Positions 32,766-42,304 of a stretch of 64,000 bases of DNA are shown here, piece after piece. The translations under genes and the position numbers were made by a program. Source of the DNA: Microbacterium sp. BK668 (GTDB taxonomy: Bacteria; Actinomycetota; Actinomycetes; Actinomycetales; Microbacteriaceae). The notes under the pieces are model-generated. The model did no database searches, had not been told where the DNA came from, and was given only the letters and a program-made list of their open reading frames with translations. The stretch spans positions 930,001 to 994,000 of the forward strand of contig NZ_SNWG01000001.1 of the NCBI RefSeq assembly GCF_004362195.1, written 5' to 3'. Every line of letters begins with the position of its first letter. Positions within the stretch are counted from its first letter, which is position 1.

Positions 32766-33404
32766 TCAGTGCCGGTCGCCCGTGAACAGCAGGATGCCGC
32801 CGAGCCCGATCATGAGCCCGCCGCCCGTCGCAGTCAGGCGCGCGATGCGGCGCGGAGAGCGGCCGAACCAGTCGCGCGCCCCCGCCGCGACAAGGGCCCA
32901 GACGGCGTCGGACAGCAGCGCGATGACGAAGAACACCAGCCCGAGCTCGATCATCTGCAGCGGCACCATCCCCGCGTCGAGGTCGACGAACTGGGGCAGG
33001 ACCGCGACGAAGAAGGCGATCGTCTTGGGGTTCGTGACGCCGACCACGAACCCCTCGGCGAGCTGACGCCAGTGCGACCGCGGGAGCGCGCCGCCCGCCG
33101 CCGCCTCCGCCGCGCGGTTGCGGTGGCGGATGGCCTGTACGCCGAGGTAGGCGAGATACAGCGCGCCGGCCACCTTGACGATCGTGAACAGCACGACCGA
33201 GCCGGCGACGATGCCGCCGACGCCGAGGGCCACGGCGATGATGACCGGCAGCAGCCCGAGGGCGTTTCCCAGCACGCTGAGCAGCCCGCCGACGCGGCCG
33301 AGCGCGAGCGCGCGTCCGATCGTGAACAGGACGCTCGGGCCCGGGATCACGATGAGGACCAGGGCCGCGAGCGCGAAGGCGAGGAGATTCTCGAGCGGCA
33401 CCAC
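32766..33404 (-). CDS. LysE/RhtB-family amino acid exporter
   Basis: This 212-residue protein has six helices and is a typical LysE-type translocator. It opens LLAFALAALVLIVIPGPSVL, with the conserved PGP, followed by TIGRALALGR. The middle has GALYLAYLGVQAIR and FVVGVTNPKTIAFFVAVLPQ, which are family signatures. It probably exports a small amino acid or homoserine-like compound; the substrate cannot be read. The start is the first of two adjacent GTG codons (33404), with TAGGGT six bases upstream and no ribosome site (leaderless type). Confidence 0.88.
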   Translation of the reverse strand: MVPLENLLAFALAALVLIVIPGPSVLFTIGRALALGRVGGLLSVLGNALGLLPVIIAVALGVGGIVAGSVVLFTIVKVAGALYLAYLGVQAIRHRNRAAEAAAGGALPRSHWRQLAEGFVVGVTNPKTIAFFVAVLPQFVDLDAGMVPLQMIELGLVFFVIALLSDAVWALVAAGARDWFGRSPRRIARLTATGGGLMIGLGGILLFTGDRH

Positions 33405-33435
33405 GCAGAAACCCTAGTCCGTCCGGCGCCGCGCG

Positions 33436-34332
33436 TCAGCGATCGGAGGGGACCGCGCCGAGGAGGACCCGGACCACGGGCTCGTCGGTCCACCAGAACC
33501 CGATCCGCGTGCCGGGCACGAGCCCCGGGGGCCGCTTCGCCGGCTCGATGACGGTGTACGGCAGCGAGACGACCAGGGCGCTCTGCGGTCGCAGCGACGC
33601 GACGACGCAGCGGCCCTTGGCGTCGCCGCCCCGCACGACGAGGATGCACTGCTCGTCTCGGAAGGCGCCCTTCGCGCCGGCGATCCAGAGGTCCCAGCCG
33701 TAGTACTCGCCGAGGGGCGTCGCCCACTCGACGGGTCCGCTCGACGGGAAGGCAGGGATCTCGTCGGCCGCGAGCGGAGGTGCCGCGGCCAGGGCGTTGT
33801 CGAGCGGGATCTGCAGCAGCGTCGTCGCTTCGCGATCCCGGGCCAGCGTGTACGCCTCCCGCGTCGTCTCCTGCGTCACGGGGACGCTGCTCACCGACGG
33901 CGGTCCGACTGCGCTGAAGGCGGCCACGGCCGCGGCGACGAGCGCCGCGGCGAGCGCGATGCCCGACCCGTCGTGCCGGCTCCACCGCGACGCCCGTGCG
34001 GGACGAGTGCCGGCCTGCTCGTCCGAGGGAGACGGGGGCGGAGGCATCCCCCCTCCCTCAGGCGGCAGAGCGGCGATGTGATGGGAGAACACGGCGTCTG
34101 CGAACCCGTCCTCCTCCTCGGCCGCCATCCGAGAGGCCGACGGATCGACGGAGCCCGTCGTCGCGAGGGTCAGCGGCTGGACGCCCGCGAAGGCGGCGGC
34201 GTGCTCCTGCACCACGAGGGCTTCGAGGGCGACGAGGCGATCCACCGCCGCCGGATCGTCGGCGATGTCGGGGTCGGGGCCGAAGGCCCGGCGCCTCAGC
34301 TCCGCGAGTTCGGCCCGAGTCGCGTCATCCAT
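33436..34332 (-). CDS. Single-pass membrane-anchored protein, paralogue of 47102-48034
   Basis: The protein has 298 residues. An N-terminal cytosolic region opens ELAELRRRAFGPDPDIADDP and continues as a helix (residues 1-45). A Pro-rich, low-complexity linker follows, then one transmembrane helix (about 125-148, GIALAAALVAAAVAAFSAVG) and an external domain of about 140 residues with PVEWATPLGEYYGWDLWIAG and CILVVRGGDAKGRCVVAS. The paralogue at 47102 shares the opening motif (RAYGPDADIHADPAAV) and the same layout. No enzyme motif is visible. It is 13 bp downstream of the GNAT gene, in the same transcript. Confidence 0.65.
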   Translation of the reverse strand: MDDATRAELAELRRRAFGPDPDIADDPAAVDRLVALEALVVQEHAAAFAGVQPLTLATTGSVDPSASRMAAEEEDGFADAVFSHHIAALPPEGGGMPPPPSPSDEQAGTRPARASRWSRHDGSGIALAAALVAAAVAAFSAVGPPSVSSVPVTQETTREAYTLARDREATTLLQIPLDNALAAAPPLAADEIPAFPSSGPVEWATPLGEYYGWDLWIAGAKGAFRDEQCILVVRGGDAKGRCVVASLRPQSALVVSLPYTVIEPAKRPPGLVPGTRIGFWWTDEPVVRVLLGAVPSDR

Positions 34333-34345
34333 CGCTCCCGCCTCA

Positions 34346-34825
34346 TCACGGCACCAGCGCCTTGCGCATGAACACCTGCGCCGTCCCGTCGTCTCCCGGC
34401 ACGCGCTGCGACTCGGCGTACCCCTCCCGCTCGTAGAGGCGGAGATTCGCCTCGCTGAGCGATCCGGTGAACAGCTCGGACTGCGTCGCGCCCGCCTCGC
34501 GCCCGCGTCGCTCGACCTCCGCGAGCAGGAGGGTCCCGATCCCCTTGCCCTGCGCGTCCGGAGCGATCGAGATGCGGCCGACGAGCAGAAGAGCGCCGTC
34601 CATCCGCGCCCGCACGGCGCCGATCATCCGCGTGCCTTCGAGAGCGACGCATCCGAGATTCTCGTGCAGCTCGTGCTCGAGCTCCTCGAGGGTCTGCGTG
34701 AGCGGCGGCATCTCGGCGCTGCCGTAGATGAGCGCCTCCTGCACGAAGGCGGCGCGCTGCAGCGTCAGGACTTCGCCGGCATCCTCGACCCGGATGTCGC
34801 GTACGGAGACGTCGAGTTCGCTCAC
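34346..34825 (-). CDS. GNAT family N-acetyltransferase
   Basis: This 159-residue GNAT protein has the acetyl-CoA-binding motif ISIAPDAQGKGIGTLLLAEV and the C-terminal strand LYEREGYAESQRVPG. The substrate cannot be predicted. GTG 34825 is the start. The GGAGG in front is only one base away, too close for a ribosome site, but TACCGT lies exactly six bases upstream (34832-34837), so a leaderless transcript is more likely. It is followed by the anchored protein gene. Confidence 0.82.
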   Translation of the reverse strand: MSELDVSVRDIRVEDAGEVLTLQRAAFVQEALIYGSAEMPPLTQTLEELEHELHENLGCVALEGTRMIGAVRARMDGALLLVGRISIAPDAQGKGIGTLLLAEVERRGREAGATQSELFTGSLSEANLRLYEREGYAESQRVPGDDGTAQVFMRKALVP

Positions 34826-34880
34826 GCCTCCACGGTAACGCCGTGGCGGTCCCGCCGGGCGGCTCTTGCGCCGGCCCGGA

Positions 34881-37800
34881 TCACCGCACCCCGAATGCGA
34901 CGGGGAAGGCCGTGCCGTCGGCGAGCTCGATGCGGTAGGTGTAGGTCCGCCCGGCCTCCAGGCCGGCGGTCGGGATCGACCCGAGCCAGAGGTCCGCGGC
35001 ATCGGAGTAGACGAACGGGAAGGGAAGCACGTAGGGCTCCGTCACCGTCGAGCCCTCGGCGAGCGCCTGCGAGAGCACGGGCACGACGTCCGTCACGAAG
35101 CCGCTCGCACCGATCGCGAGTCCGTCGGCGCCGTACGCGCGGAACACGATGGGCACGCCCGAACCGCGCGCGAAGACGGCCGACCCGTCGGCCAGGGGAC
35201 CCAGCGGCTGCCGGTCGGGGAGGAGCACCCCGACGGGCACGCGCGGGCCCGGGGCCGGCCGGGGGTCCGCGCCGGAGGCGGGGCCCCGGGTCGGTGTCCG
35301 ACCAGGGTCGGGAGCGGCGCCCGAGTCCGGGACGGCACCCGGGTCCGGGGCGACGCCCGCGTCCGGGGCGGCACCCGGGTCCGCGGCTCCGGCCCCGTCC
35401 CCGCCTGGCGCCGCGACGACCGTGTAGTACACCTGCACCTCGGCGGCGTTGCCGGCGACGTCGGTCGCTCGGCAGATGACGGATGCCGGGCCCGCCGTCG
35501 CCGTGCTCGCGACGTCGCACGACTGCGTGGCCACGCCGGACGAGGCATCCGTCGCCCCGGCCTCGGCCGTCGCCGGCTCGCCCAGCAGGACCTTCCGCGG
35601 CTCGACGCTCGGCGCGAGGGTCGGGGGCGTGCCGTCGACTCGGATCAGCACCGACGCCGACGCCGTACGCCCGAGGAGGTCGGTGACGGTGCCCGAGACC
35701 GTTCGGCCCGCCGCGGCCGTGTCGGCGACGACGTCGTCGTCGGGGCAGGCCACGACGGGTGCGCCGGAGGTGCAGGCGAACGAGACCGTCACCGCGGTGC
35801 GGCTCCACCCGCCCTCGGCGTACACCCCGTCGGCCGTGATCGCCGCGGCGGTGATCTGCGGTCCGGGAGGGGGCACGACGCTCTCGCCCACGAGGACCTC
35901 GGCCGACGAGGCGTGGCCGCCCGTCGTGCCGTCGTGGGGTGTCGCCGTCACCCGGATGACGTCGCCCGTCGCGGCGATCCCGGTGAGGGCGAGCGTCGAT
36001 CCCGCCTGTCCCGCGATCGGGACGCCGTTGCGGGACCACGCGTACGAGACGGACACGGGGTCGCCGTCGGGATCGGCCGCCGTCCCCGAGGCCGTGAGCA
36101 GGCCCGTCGGCTCCACGGGACTGCTGTCGGCATCGAGGGATACCGTCGCCGTCGGCGCCGCGTTGAGGGCCGGTGTCGTCGCCTTGAAGGACGACGATGC
36201 GCAGGCGCCGCCGCGGCAGACCTCGAGCGTCACCGTGACGGAGCCCGAGTTCGAGCCCGATCCCGACCCCGAGAACGGAGCGGGTTGGTCGACGAGGGCC
36301 TGCGTCGTGCCGTCCGGGCCCGTCTCGACCGCAGCCGGCGCCAGGGAGACGATGGTGCCCGCGGCATCGGTCACCGTCGTGGAGGCCGTGAGCCGTTCGC
36401 CCGGGCGCGCGTCCGTGACCGCGACCGCGCGAAGGATCCGGTCCCCGGCCCCGATGGCCGCCTCGGGCCCGGGGTCCGCGAGCGTCGGGGCCGGCGCGTT
36501 CGCGACGTCGAGGTGACCGCGCGAGGTGTCGACGGCGACGTTGCCCGAGGCATCCACCACCTGCACCATCCAGCGGAACGCGCCGTCGGGAGCCGGCGCG
36601 CGCCAGTGCCCGTCGGGCGGGGTGCCCCCGTCGGGCGTCGCCTCGGGTGCGGCATCCACTCGCTCCCACGTGCTCGAACCCTGCCGCTGCACGAGCACGA
36701 TCACCGCGGCGATGTCGCCCTCGCCGTCGGACGCGCGGACGTCGATGCCGTCGAGCCGGCCGGACGGCAGCTCGATCGATTCGATGAGGGGCGGCGTGAT
36801 GTCGGTGGAGGTGTCCGGACCGTAGGTCACCTCGGCAGTGACGTCGGTGAAGAGCTCCGTCGACCCACCGCCCGCCTCCGTCACCTCGACGCGCGCCGGA
36901 GTCATGGTGAGGAGGTCCACGGGGCCGGCCGGCGTCTGCTGCCGCGTGATCGTCGCGAACGCGGAGGGGAAGGCCGAATCGGGCGGAACGGTCTGCGCTT
37001 CGCGTACGCCGACCGTCGTCCGCGCGACAGCGGGAGGATCCGCGTGCTGCTGCGTCGTCATCCCGGCCAGGACGACGCCCCGCGGCACGAGACCGGGTTG
37101 CGGCGCCAGCACCCGCGAGACGGCGGGCAGGATCGCCTGCCCCGACGGCACCGCGATCGCGCCGCCGTCGGCCGAGTAGTACGTCCGGCCCCCGTCATCC
37201 TGCTGCCGCTCGAACCGCGGCTTCAACGACAGCGACGCGGCGGTCAGGCCGTTCGTCGACACGGGCGAGACGTCGGCGACCGGCGGGAGGGGCAGCTCGC
37301 TCTTCAGCGGAGTCGTGAGGGTGTACATGGGGATGCCGTAGTAGACCGCTCCCTGAAGCGCCTTCTCGTCGTATCCCGACGACAGCCCGAGGGTCCCGAG
37401 ATAGGACTGCTTCGCGTAGCTCAGCGCGCCGCCCACCGAGACCTGCGTCTCACCGACCCGCACTCCCAGCCAGCCCGCATACAGGCTCAGCAGCCGCTCG
37501 CCGAGCGCCGTCGTCGCCTCGTCGGCAAGCCCGTACCCCGTGTTGCCGATATAGCCTCCCGCCTGCGAGAACACGTCGACCCAGTCGGTGACGCCGCCGT
37601 AGTAGGCGCTCGGAAGGTTGTTGCCGGCGTGCGAGCCGAGGCCGAAGACCAGGGACCCGGCGAGCGCCGCGACCTCCTCGTGGCCCCCGGCGAGGAACGG
37701 AGCGCCGTCGCCGAGGGCCGGGGACCCGGCGGCTCCCGGCAGCATCCGCGTCTCATCGCCGAGCGCGTTGATCGAGACGACCTTCGGCGGGTCGCCGTCG

Positions 37801-40800
37801 GCGGGCAGGAGGCGGCGCTCGAGGTCGGCGGCGCTCCACCGTTCGGGCATCCGCTGGTTGACCGCGGAGCGCCAGGCGAGCGCCCCGGTCACGGCGTCGG
37901 GCAGCTCGCTCCACGCTCCCTGTCCGCTCACGAGCGCCGTGTCCGCGGCGAGCGTGCCGTCGGCGGCGAGGAACCGGTCGATCGCCGCGATGATCTGATC
38001 GGGGCTCTCGACCAGGCGCCCGACCGCGGCGCCGGGCAGATAGAGATGTCCGCCGAGCGACCGGTACGCCGTCGCGAGCCCGTACGGGTCGTCCGTCAGG
38101 ATGTGGGCCGTGCGCGCCGCGGCCGACAGCGGTGTCTCGCAGGGGTCGACGGCCGCACCCTGCGGGCAGGGCTGTCCGTCGGGCAGCGCGGTTCGGCGCA
38201 GCACGTCCGCGCGGCCCCTCTCCGAGAACAGGGGCGTCCGCTCCGCGACGGGCGCGAGCGGGATGATGTCGTCAGCGCCGACGATGACCACGGACTCGAC
38301 ATGGGTCCCGTCGTCGCCGAGTTCGCGCAGGACGAAGCGGTTGATCGCGGCGGTCAGGCCGGCCCGTTGCTGCATCGAGCACGGGTCGGCGTCGAGGGCC
38401 GCCCGCGCCTCCCGCACGTCGTCGTCCGAGTCGATCGAGAGGACCGCGCCGTCGACGGACCCGCCGCCGACATGGCCGTCGCCCGTCAGCGACACGAGAG
38501 CCTCGCGCACGCGCGTCGCCTCGGCGGCCCCGTACGTGTCGCCGAATCGCTTCTGGTCGAACAGGTAGACGGTGTTCGTGGTCGGGGTGATCGGGTCGCT
38601 CACCCCCTCGACCCCCGGATCGTCCGTCTCTGCGGCCGCCCACGGCGTGCACGACACCGCCGGCTCCTCGTCGAGGTATCGCACGCGGAGGGCGTAGAGC
38701 GCGCTGCTCGGCCGGCGGTCGCCGCTCGTGACGCGAACCACCATCGGCTGACCGGCCGAGGCATCCGTCGACGCGGTCTCGACCTGCGCGACGCCGTCGC
38801 CTCCCGCGACCGTCTGCTCGACGAGAGTCAGTCCCGCCAGCGGTGTGCCCGCGTCCGCGCCGGACGGGGACGGCTCACCGGCGGGACCGTGCTGCTCGGT
38901 CACCGCCATGCCCGGGGCGGGACCTGCGACGGGGATCCCGAGGGGCGTCTCCGCGGTCGCGCGGCCGTACAGCGCGAGCGACAGCCGGCCGCCCGACGCA
39001 TCGGTCGAGACGACCAGCCTCTTCCCGGGTGGCGGCGGGTCGACGAGGTAGTAGTCCTCGTCCTGCGCGGGCCCCTCCATCGGGCGGCCCTCTGCGTCGA
39101 GATCGCGCCACCGCGGCGAGAGCCACCCGTAGGTGACACGGCCCTCCGCGAGCGTGGCGGCGGGAGGCTCGCCGGCGACGCCGGCGCTTCCTCCCTCCGC
39201 GTCGTCGAAGGCGTCGAGAGGGGCAGCGCCTCGCAGGTCGGCGGCCGCGGCGAGGCTGCCGCTCGACAGCTCGCCGACGGCGCGGGTCTCACCGGGCCGC
39301 GTCGTCGCGGTGAACGACGCGCGGATCTCGAGGACCGTGCCGCCCGCCGTGTCGGGGAGCGGCACCCGCGTGCGCGCGCCGTCGATCTGCAGCGGACCCG
39401 CGTACGGCGAACCCGGCACGAGCGTCGCCTGCGGTCCCGACCCCGCCACGACGATCGAGACGGGCGCGGTCCCCGCGGGCGTCGTGAGGGTCGCCGTGGG
39501 TGCGGCGAAGCGCGCCGGCTCGCCCGGCCCGGGATCGAACGCGTACCGGAACGCCGCCACCCTGCCGCAGGTCGGCTGCTCGCCGCAGCCGGTCGGAGCG
39601 GTGGATGCCTCGGCGAGCCGCGGGTCGAGCGACATCGCCGCGATCTGCTCCCACGGATAGCTGTCCCGGTCGAGCAGGGACATCAGCAGCATCCCCAACG
39701 TCACCGACTCCGGCGCCCCCGACGCCAGCTCGGCCACCGTGGCGCCTGGCAGGAAGGCGCCGGAGAACGACCAGAGGGGGCCGGTCGCCGCGCCGTCGCC
39801 GACGAGGGCGAGGCGCGCGGATTCGTCGAACGTCGAGAGGTCGACGTCGCCGAGGGGCGTACCGGAGAGGAAGAGCTCGCTGGGCATCAGGTAGCTCAGC
39901 AGCGTCGAGTCCGCCGGGAGGAGGCGGAGGGGGACGTCCGCGACGCCGGAGCGCTCGATGTCCAGTCCCGCGGCGTCGAGGTCGGCGAGCGCGGTCTCGC
40001 CATCCACCCGCGCGTCCAGGCCCTGCGCGTCGACCGTGGTGCGCCAGCGCTCGAGCGCAGGGCCGTCTCCGGGCACCGGCACGCGCGCCAGCGGCGCGGA
40101 GCCGAGCACGGCTGACGCGACGCTGAGCGCGTCGGGTCCGCTCCCGTCGAAGTCGACGTCGCCCAGCGTGAGGCTCCGGATGGTCTGGGCGGCCGCCCTC
40201 TCAGCCTCGCTCGCCGTCGAGCCGGGGGCGAGCGCGTCGGCGGCCCAGCCGAGCACCCTCTCGAGGTCGACGTTCTGGATGAGCTCGGCAGCGAAGGGCG
40301 AGCCGGCGAGGACCTGCGGCCAGCCGCCCGGAAGGTCGGGCCGCTGGAGGATCACTCGGTGGAGGGGGAGGCGGTGGGCGCTCGTCCCGTCGCCCGGCGG
40401 ATCGGCCGGGGTGACGGGGTCGAGCGGCAGCCGATCGAGCGGCACGCGGCGGAGGGGCAGGCGATCGACCGGAAGACCCTCGAGCGGCGCCTGCGCGATC
40501 GCGGACGCGTAGCCGTGCAGGCTCGACAGCGGGACGGTCGCGATGTCGACCGTCCTCAGGAACCCCGGGGATCCCAGCCGTCCCTGCGTGCTCGACACGG
40601 AGAGCCCGCCATGGCGGCGCGTGTCGAGAGCGAACACCGTCGATCCCGCCGTCGACGGTGCGCTGAACGCGACGGTCCGCGCGGACGCCGAGACGGCCGG
40701 CTCACCGCCCTGCGCGAGATCGATCGAGGCAGGCGTGGGGCCGTCGCACGTCACAGCGTTCTGCGACTGCGCCCACCCGATCTCCTGGGTGCGCACGACG

Positions 40801-42005
40801 GGAACGGCCAGCGCGGCCGGGGACGCGTCGGCGCCGGAGCGGGGGACCGTCGTCGTCCACGTGACCCGCGCGCCGTCGGGCGAGATGACGGGGTCGGCGA
40901 CCGTGCCCGCGCGCCGGTCCGTGCCGGTGATCCCGGAGACGGCGAACGAGTAGGAGGCGGCGTCGCGAGTGGCGGCGATGACGGTCGGGATGCCGCCGCA
41001 GTCGTCCTCGTCGATGTAGGCGAACGCGTCTCCGGTCGCATCGATCGTCGGGTGGTGCGCGTTGCGGCCGACGAGGACCGGGGCGCCGCCGATCGTCTCG
41101 GGGCCCGTGCCGTCGGCGCCGTCCCCACCGGCCTCCGTGCCGCCGGGACCCGCGCCGGCTTGCGTGCCGCCGGCTCCGGGGCGGGAGGCGTGATAGACGT
41201 AGTCCCCGCTCTCGCTCCCCGGGGATCGCGGGTCGAGGGTGTCGGTGTGGGCGACGAAGACGACGGCCGCGCCGTTGCCGCTGATGCGCGCCTGGCCGGT
41301 CCCTCCCGTGAGGCTCGCCTCGGGGATGAACCGCGTGATGGCGATGTCGCCCAGGCTGCCGTCGCCGTTCGCATCGAGCTCCGCCGCGAACGCGTCGGGG
41401 GCGCCGTTGACGTCGTCCGGGGCCAGATCGGTGGCCTCGGAGGTGAAGACGAGGTGGCGTCCGTCGTCGCTGAGGTCGGGGTCGTAGGACGATCCGTCGG
41501 GCTCCGCCCCGCCCTGCACGCGGAAGGTGGTCCCGCGCAGAGTGTCGCGCACGTAGATGCTCGTGCGCCCCGCCGTGCCGCCCTCGGCGACGAGGTTCGT
41601 CGCGGCGCTCGTGAAGGCGACGTACCTCCCGTCGGCGCTGGCGGCCGGCTGCGTGCTCGGGCCGTTCCCGGACGGCGCGGCGAGGGCGCCGTCCGGAACG
41701 CTCACGCGACTGGGGGCGCCCGCGAACGGGTCAGGGCTTCCCTGCGCGGCCACAGAGACGAAGACGTCCGCGACGCCGTTGTCGTCTCCCTCGACGAGGC
41801 CGGCCGTGGACGTGAAGAAGACGCGCTGGCCGTCGGACGTGAGGAACGGCTCCGTCGCCGCGCCGCGGTCGCTCGGCGAGACCCGGTACGGCTGCGGCTC
41901 GTCGCCGGTCTGGACGGCCGCGGCGGGACCCGCGGAAGGCGCGGCGGCGGTGAACCCCGACGCGATCAGCGCGCCGAGAGCCGCGACACGGACGAATCGA
42001 CCCAC
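34881..42005 (-). CDS. Giant secreted multidomain protein with degenerate gingipain-like (C25) domain
   Basis: The protein has 2374 residues. The signal peptide ends near AAAPSAGPAAAV, without a lipobox. Residues about 40-500 contain TolB/PD40-type repeats (TEPFLTSDGQRVFFTSTAG, ADGRYVAFTSAATN). Around 510-530 there is a leucine/proline repeat (LPVDRLPLRRVPLDRLPLDP). About 1190-1560 resembles the caspase-like fold of C25 peptidases (VVIVGADDIIPLAP, GNTGYGLADEATTALGERLL, YDEKALQGAVYYGIPMYTL). The loop usually carrying catalytic Cys reads GLGSHAGNN (Ser1458-His1459), and no upstream His-Gly is seen, so it looks inactive. Bacterial Ig-like and HYR-like segments (about 1740-2160), a Pro/Asp/Gly linker and a final beta domain follow. 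There is no sorting signal. GTG 42005 is the first standard start; an in-frame CTG at 42068 has a better ribosome site. Confidence 0.75.
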   Translation of the reverse strand: MGRFVRVAALGALIASGFTAAAPSAGPAAAVQTGDEPQPYRVSPSDRGAATEPFLTSDGQRVFFTSTAGLVEGDDNGVADVFVSVAAQGSPDPFAGAPSRVSVPDGALAAPSGNGPSTQPAASADGRYVAFTSAATNLVAEGGTAGRTSIYVRDTLRGTTFRVQGGAEPDGSSYDPDLSDDGRHLVFTSEATDLAPDDVNGAPDAFAAELDANGDGSLGDIAITRFIPEASLTGGTGQARISGNGAAVVFVAHTDTLDPRSPGSESGDYVYHASRPGAGGTQAGAGPGGTEAGGDGADGTGPETIGGAPVLVGRNAHHPTIDATGDAFAYIDEDDCGGIPTVIAATRDAASYSFAVSGITGTDRRAGTVADPVISPDGARVTWTTTVPRSGADASPAALAVPVVRTQEIGWAQSQNAVTCDGPTPASIDLAQGGEPAVSASARTVAFSAPSTAGSTVFALDTRRHGGLSVSSTQGRLGSPGFLRTVDIATVPLSSLHGYASAIAQAPLEGLPVDRLPLRRVPLDRLPLDPVTPADPPGDGTSAHRLPLHRVILQRPDLPGGWPQVLAGSPFAAELIQNVDLERVLGWAADALAPGSTASEAERAAAQTIRSLTLGDVDFDGSGPDALSVASAVLGSAPLARVPVPGDGPALERWRTTVDAQGLDARVDGETALADLDAAGLDIERSGVADVPLRLLPADSTLLSYLMPSELFLSGTPLGDVDLSTFDESARLALVGDGAATGPLWSFSGAFLPGATVAELASGAPESVTLGMLLMSLLDRDSYPWEQIAAMSLDPRLAEASTAPTGCGEQPTCGRVAAFRYAFDPGPGEPARFAAPTATLTTPAGTAPVSIVVAGSGPQATLVPGSPYAGPLQIDGARTRVPLPDTAGGTVLEIRASFTATTRPGETRAVGELSSGSLAAAADLRGAAPLDAFDDAEGGSAGVAGEPPAATLAEGRVTYGWLSPRWRDLDAEGRPMEGPAQDEDYYLVDPPPPGKRLVVSTDASGGRLSLALYGRATAETPLGIPVAGPAPGMAVTEQHGPAGEPSPSGADAGTPLAGLTLVEQTVAGGDGVAQVETASTDASAGQPMVVRVTSGDRRPSSALYALRVRYLDEEPAVSCTPWAAAETDDPGVEGVSDPITPTTNTVYLFDQKRFGDTYGAAEATRVREALVSLTGDGHVGGGSVDGAVLSIDSDDDVREARAALDADPCSMQQRAGLTAAINRFVLRELGDDGTHVESVVIVGADDIIPLAPVAERTPLFSERGRADVLRRTALPDGQPCPQGAAVDPCETPLSAAARTAHILTDDPYGLATAYRSLGGHLYLPGAAVGRLVESPDQIIAAIDRFLAADGTLAADTALVSGQGAWSELPDAVTGALAWRSAVNQRMPERWSAADLERRLLPADGDPPKVVSINALGDETRMLPGAAGSPALGDGAPFLAGGHEEVAALAGSLVFGLGSHAGNNLPSAYYGGVTDWVDVFSQAGGYIGNTGYGLADEATTALGERLLSLYAGWLGVRVGETQVSVGGALSYAKQSYLGTLGLSSGYDEKALQGAVYYGIPMYTLTTPLKSELPLPPVADVSPVSTNGLTAASLSLKPRFERQQDDGGRTYYSADGGAIAVPSGQAILPAVSRVLAPQPGLVPRGVVLAGMTTQQHADPPAVARTTVGVREAQTVPPDSAFPSAFATITRQQTPAGPVDLLTMTPARVEVTEAGGGSTELFTDVTAEVTYGPDTSTDITPPLIESIELPSGRLDGIDVRASDGEGDIAAVIVLVQRQGSSTWERVDAAPEATPDGGTPPDGHWRAPAPDGAFRWMVQVVDASGNVAVDTSRGHLDVANAPAPTLADPGPEAAIGAGDRILRAVAVTDARPGERLTASTTVTDAAGTIVSLAPAAVETGPDGTTQALVDQPAPFSGSGSGSNSGSVTVTLEVCRGGACASSSFKATTPALNAAPTATVSLDADSSPVEPTGLLTASGTAADPDGDPVSVSYAWSRNGVPIAGQAGSTLALTGIAATGDVIRVTATPHDGTTGGHASSAEVLVGESVVPPPGPQITAAAITADGVYAEGGWSRTAVTVSFACTSGAPVVACPDDDVVADTAAAGRTVSGTVTDLLGRTASASVLIRVDGTPPTLAPSVEPRKVLLGEPATAEAGATDASSGVATQSCDVASTATAGPASVICRATDVAGNAAEVQVYYTVVAAPGGDGAGAADPGAAPDAGVAPDPGAVPDSGAAPDPGRTPTRGPASGADPRPAPGPRVPVGVLLPDRQPLGPLADGSAVFARGSGVPIVFRAYGADGLAIGASGFVTDVVPVLSQALAEGSTVTEPYVLPFPFVYSDAADLWLGSIPTAGLEAGRTYTYRIELADGTAFPVAFGVR

Positions 42006-42065
42006 GTCGCCGTGGAGTCCGCGGCGAAGGCGCGGACCCGACGTCGAAGGTGCGACGTGCGCGTT

Positions 42066-42082
42066 CAGCGGAACCCTCCTTC
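42066..42082 (-). promoter_or_regulatory. Strong ribosome site with in-frame CTG, possible start of the giant protein
   Basis: Read on the minus strand, GAAGGAGGG (42082-42074) is followed after five bases by CTG (42068-42066), which is in frame with the GTG at 42005 with no stop between. The extension would add 21 residues (LNAHVAPSTSGPRLRRGLHG plus Asp) and three arginines to the signal peptide's N-region. GTG 42005 itself lacks a ribosome site. Confidence 0.45.
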
Positions 42083-42102
42083 GCGAGACGCCCGCGCTCG
42101 GT

Positions 42103-42144
42103 CCGACCCCAGTACCCGGACCGACCCCAGCACCCAGACCGACC
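42103..42144. repeat. 18-bp tandem repeat, 2.3 units
   Basis: Units start at 42103, 42121 and 42139 (the last truncated), each beginning CCGACCCCAG or CCGACC. Units 1 and 2 differ at three positions. The repeat lies in the divergent leader region and is not inside a supported reading frame. Confidence 0.7.
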
Positions 42145-42304
42145 GACGAGATGCCGCGACGCGGGGCCCGATGTCGAGAACCCTCTCACGGATCGGGATC
42201 ACGCGCCACGCCCAGTCATCACCGATGTTTCGGCCGCCTGGGTCATATACTCCGCGCCACCGTGCGGCCAGCCTTTGCGCAGGTGCGTCGCCTAACCTGG
42301 GGGG

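Larger units (their letters stand above)
42006..42304. other. Divergent intergenic region between the giant secreted protein gene and rlmN
   Basis: These 299 bases hold the leaders of two divergent genes. For rlmN there is TAACCT at 42293-42298, six bases before ATG 42305. For the giant gene there is a GAAGGAGGG ribosome site at 42074-42082 with an in-frame CTG. An 18-bp tandem repeat lies in between. ATATAC-type A+T-rich sequence near 42243-42250 may be part of a promoter. Confidence 0.5.

Noticed and set aside
34866..40115. 1749-residue plus-strand open frame
   Set aside because: It is the exact antisense of the giant secreted protein gene; its product is arginine- and glycine-rich without domains, a common shadow in high-GC DNA.
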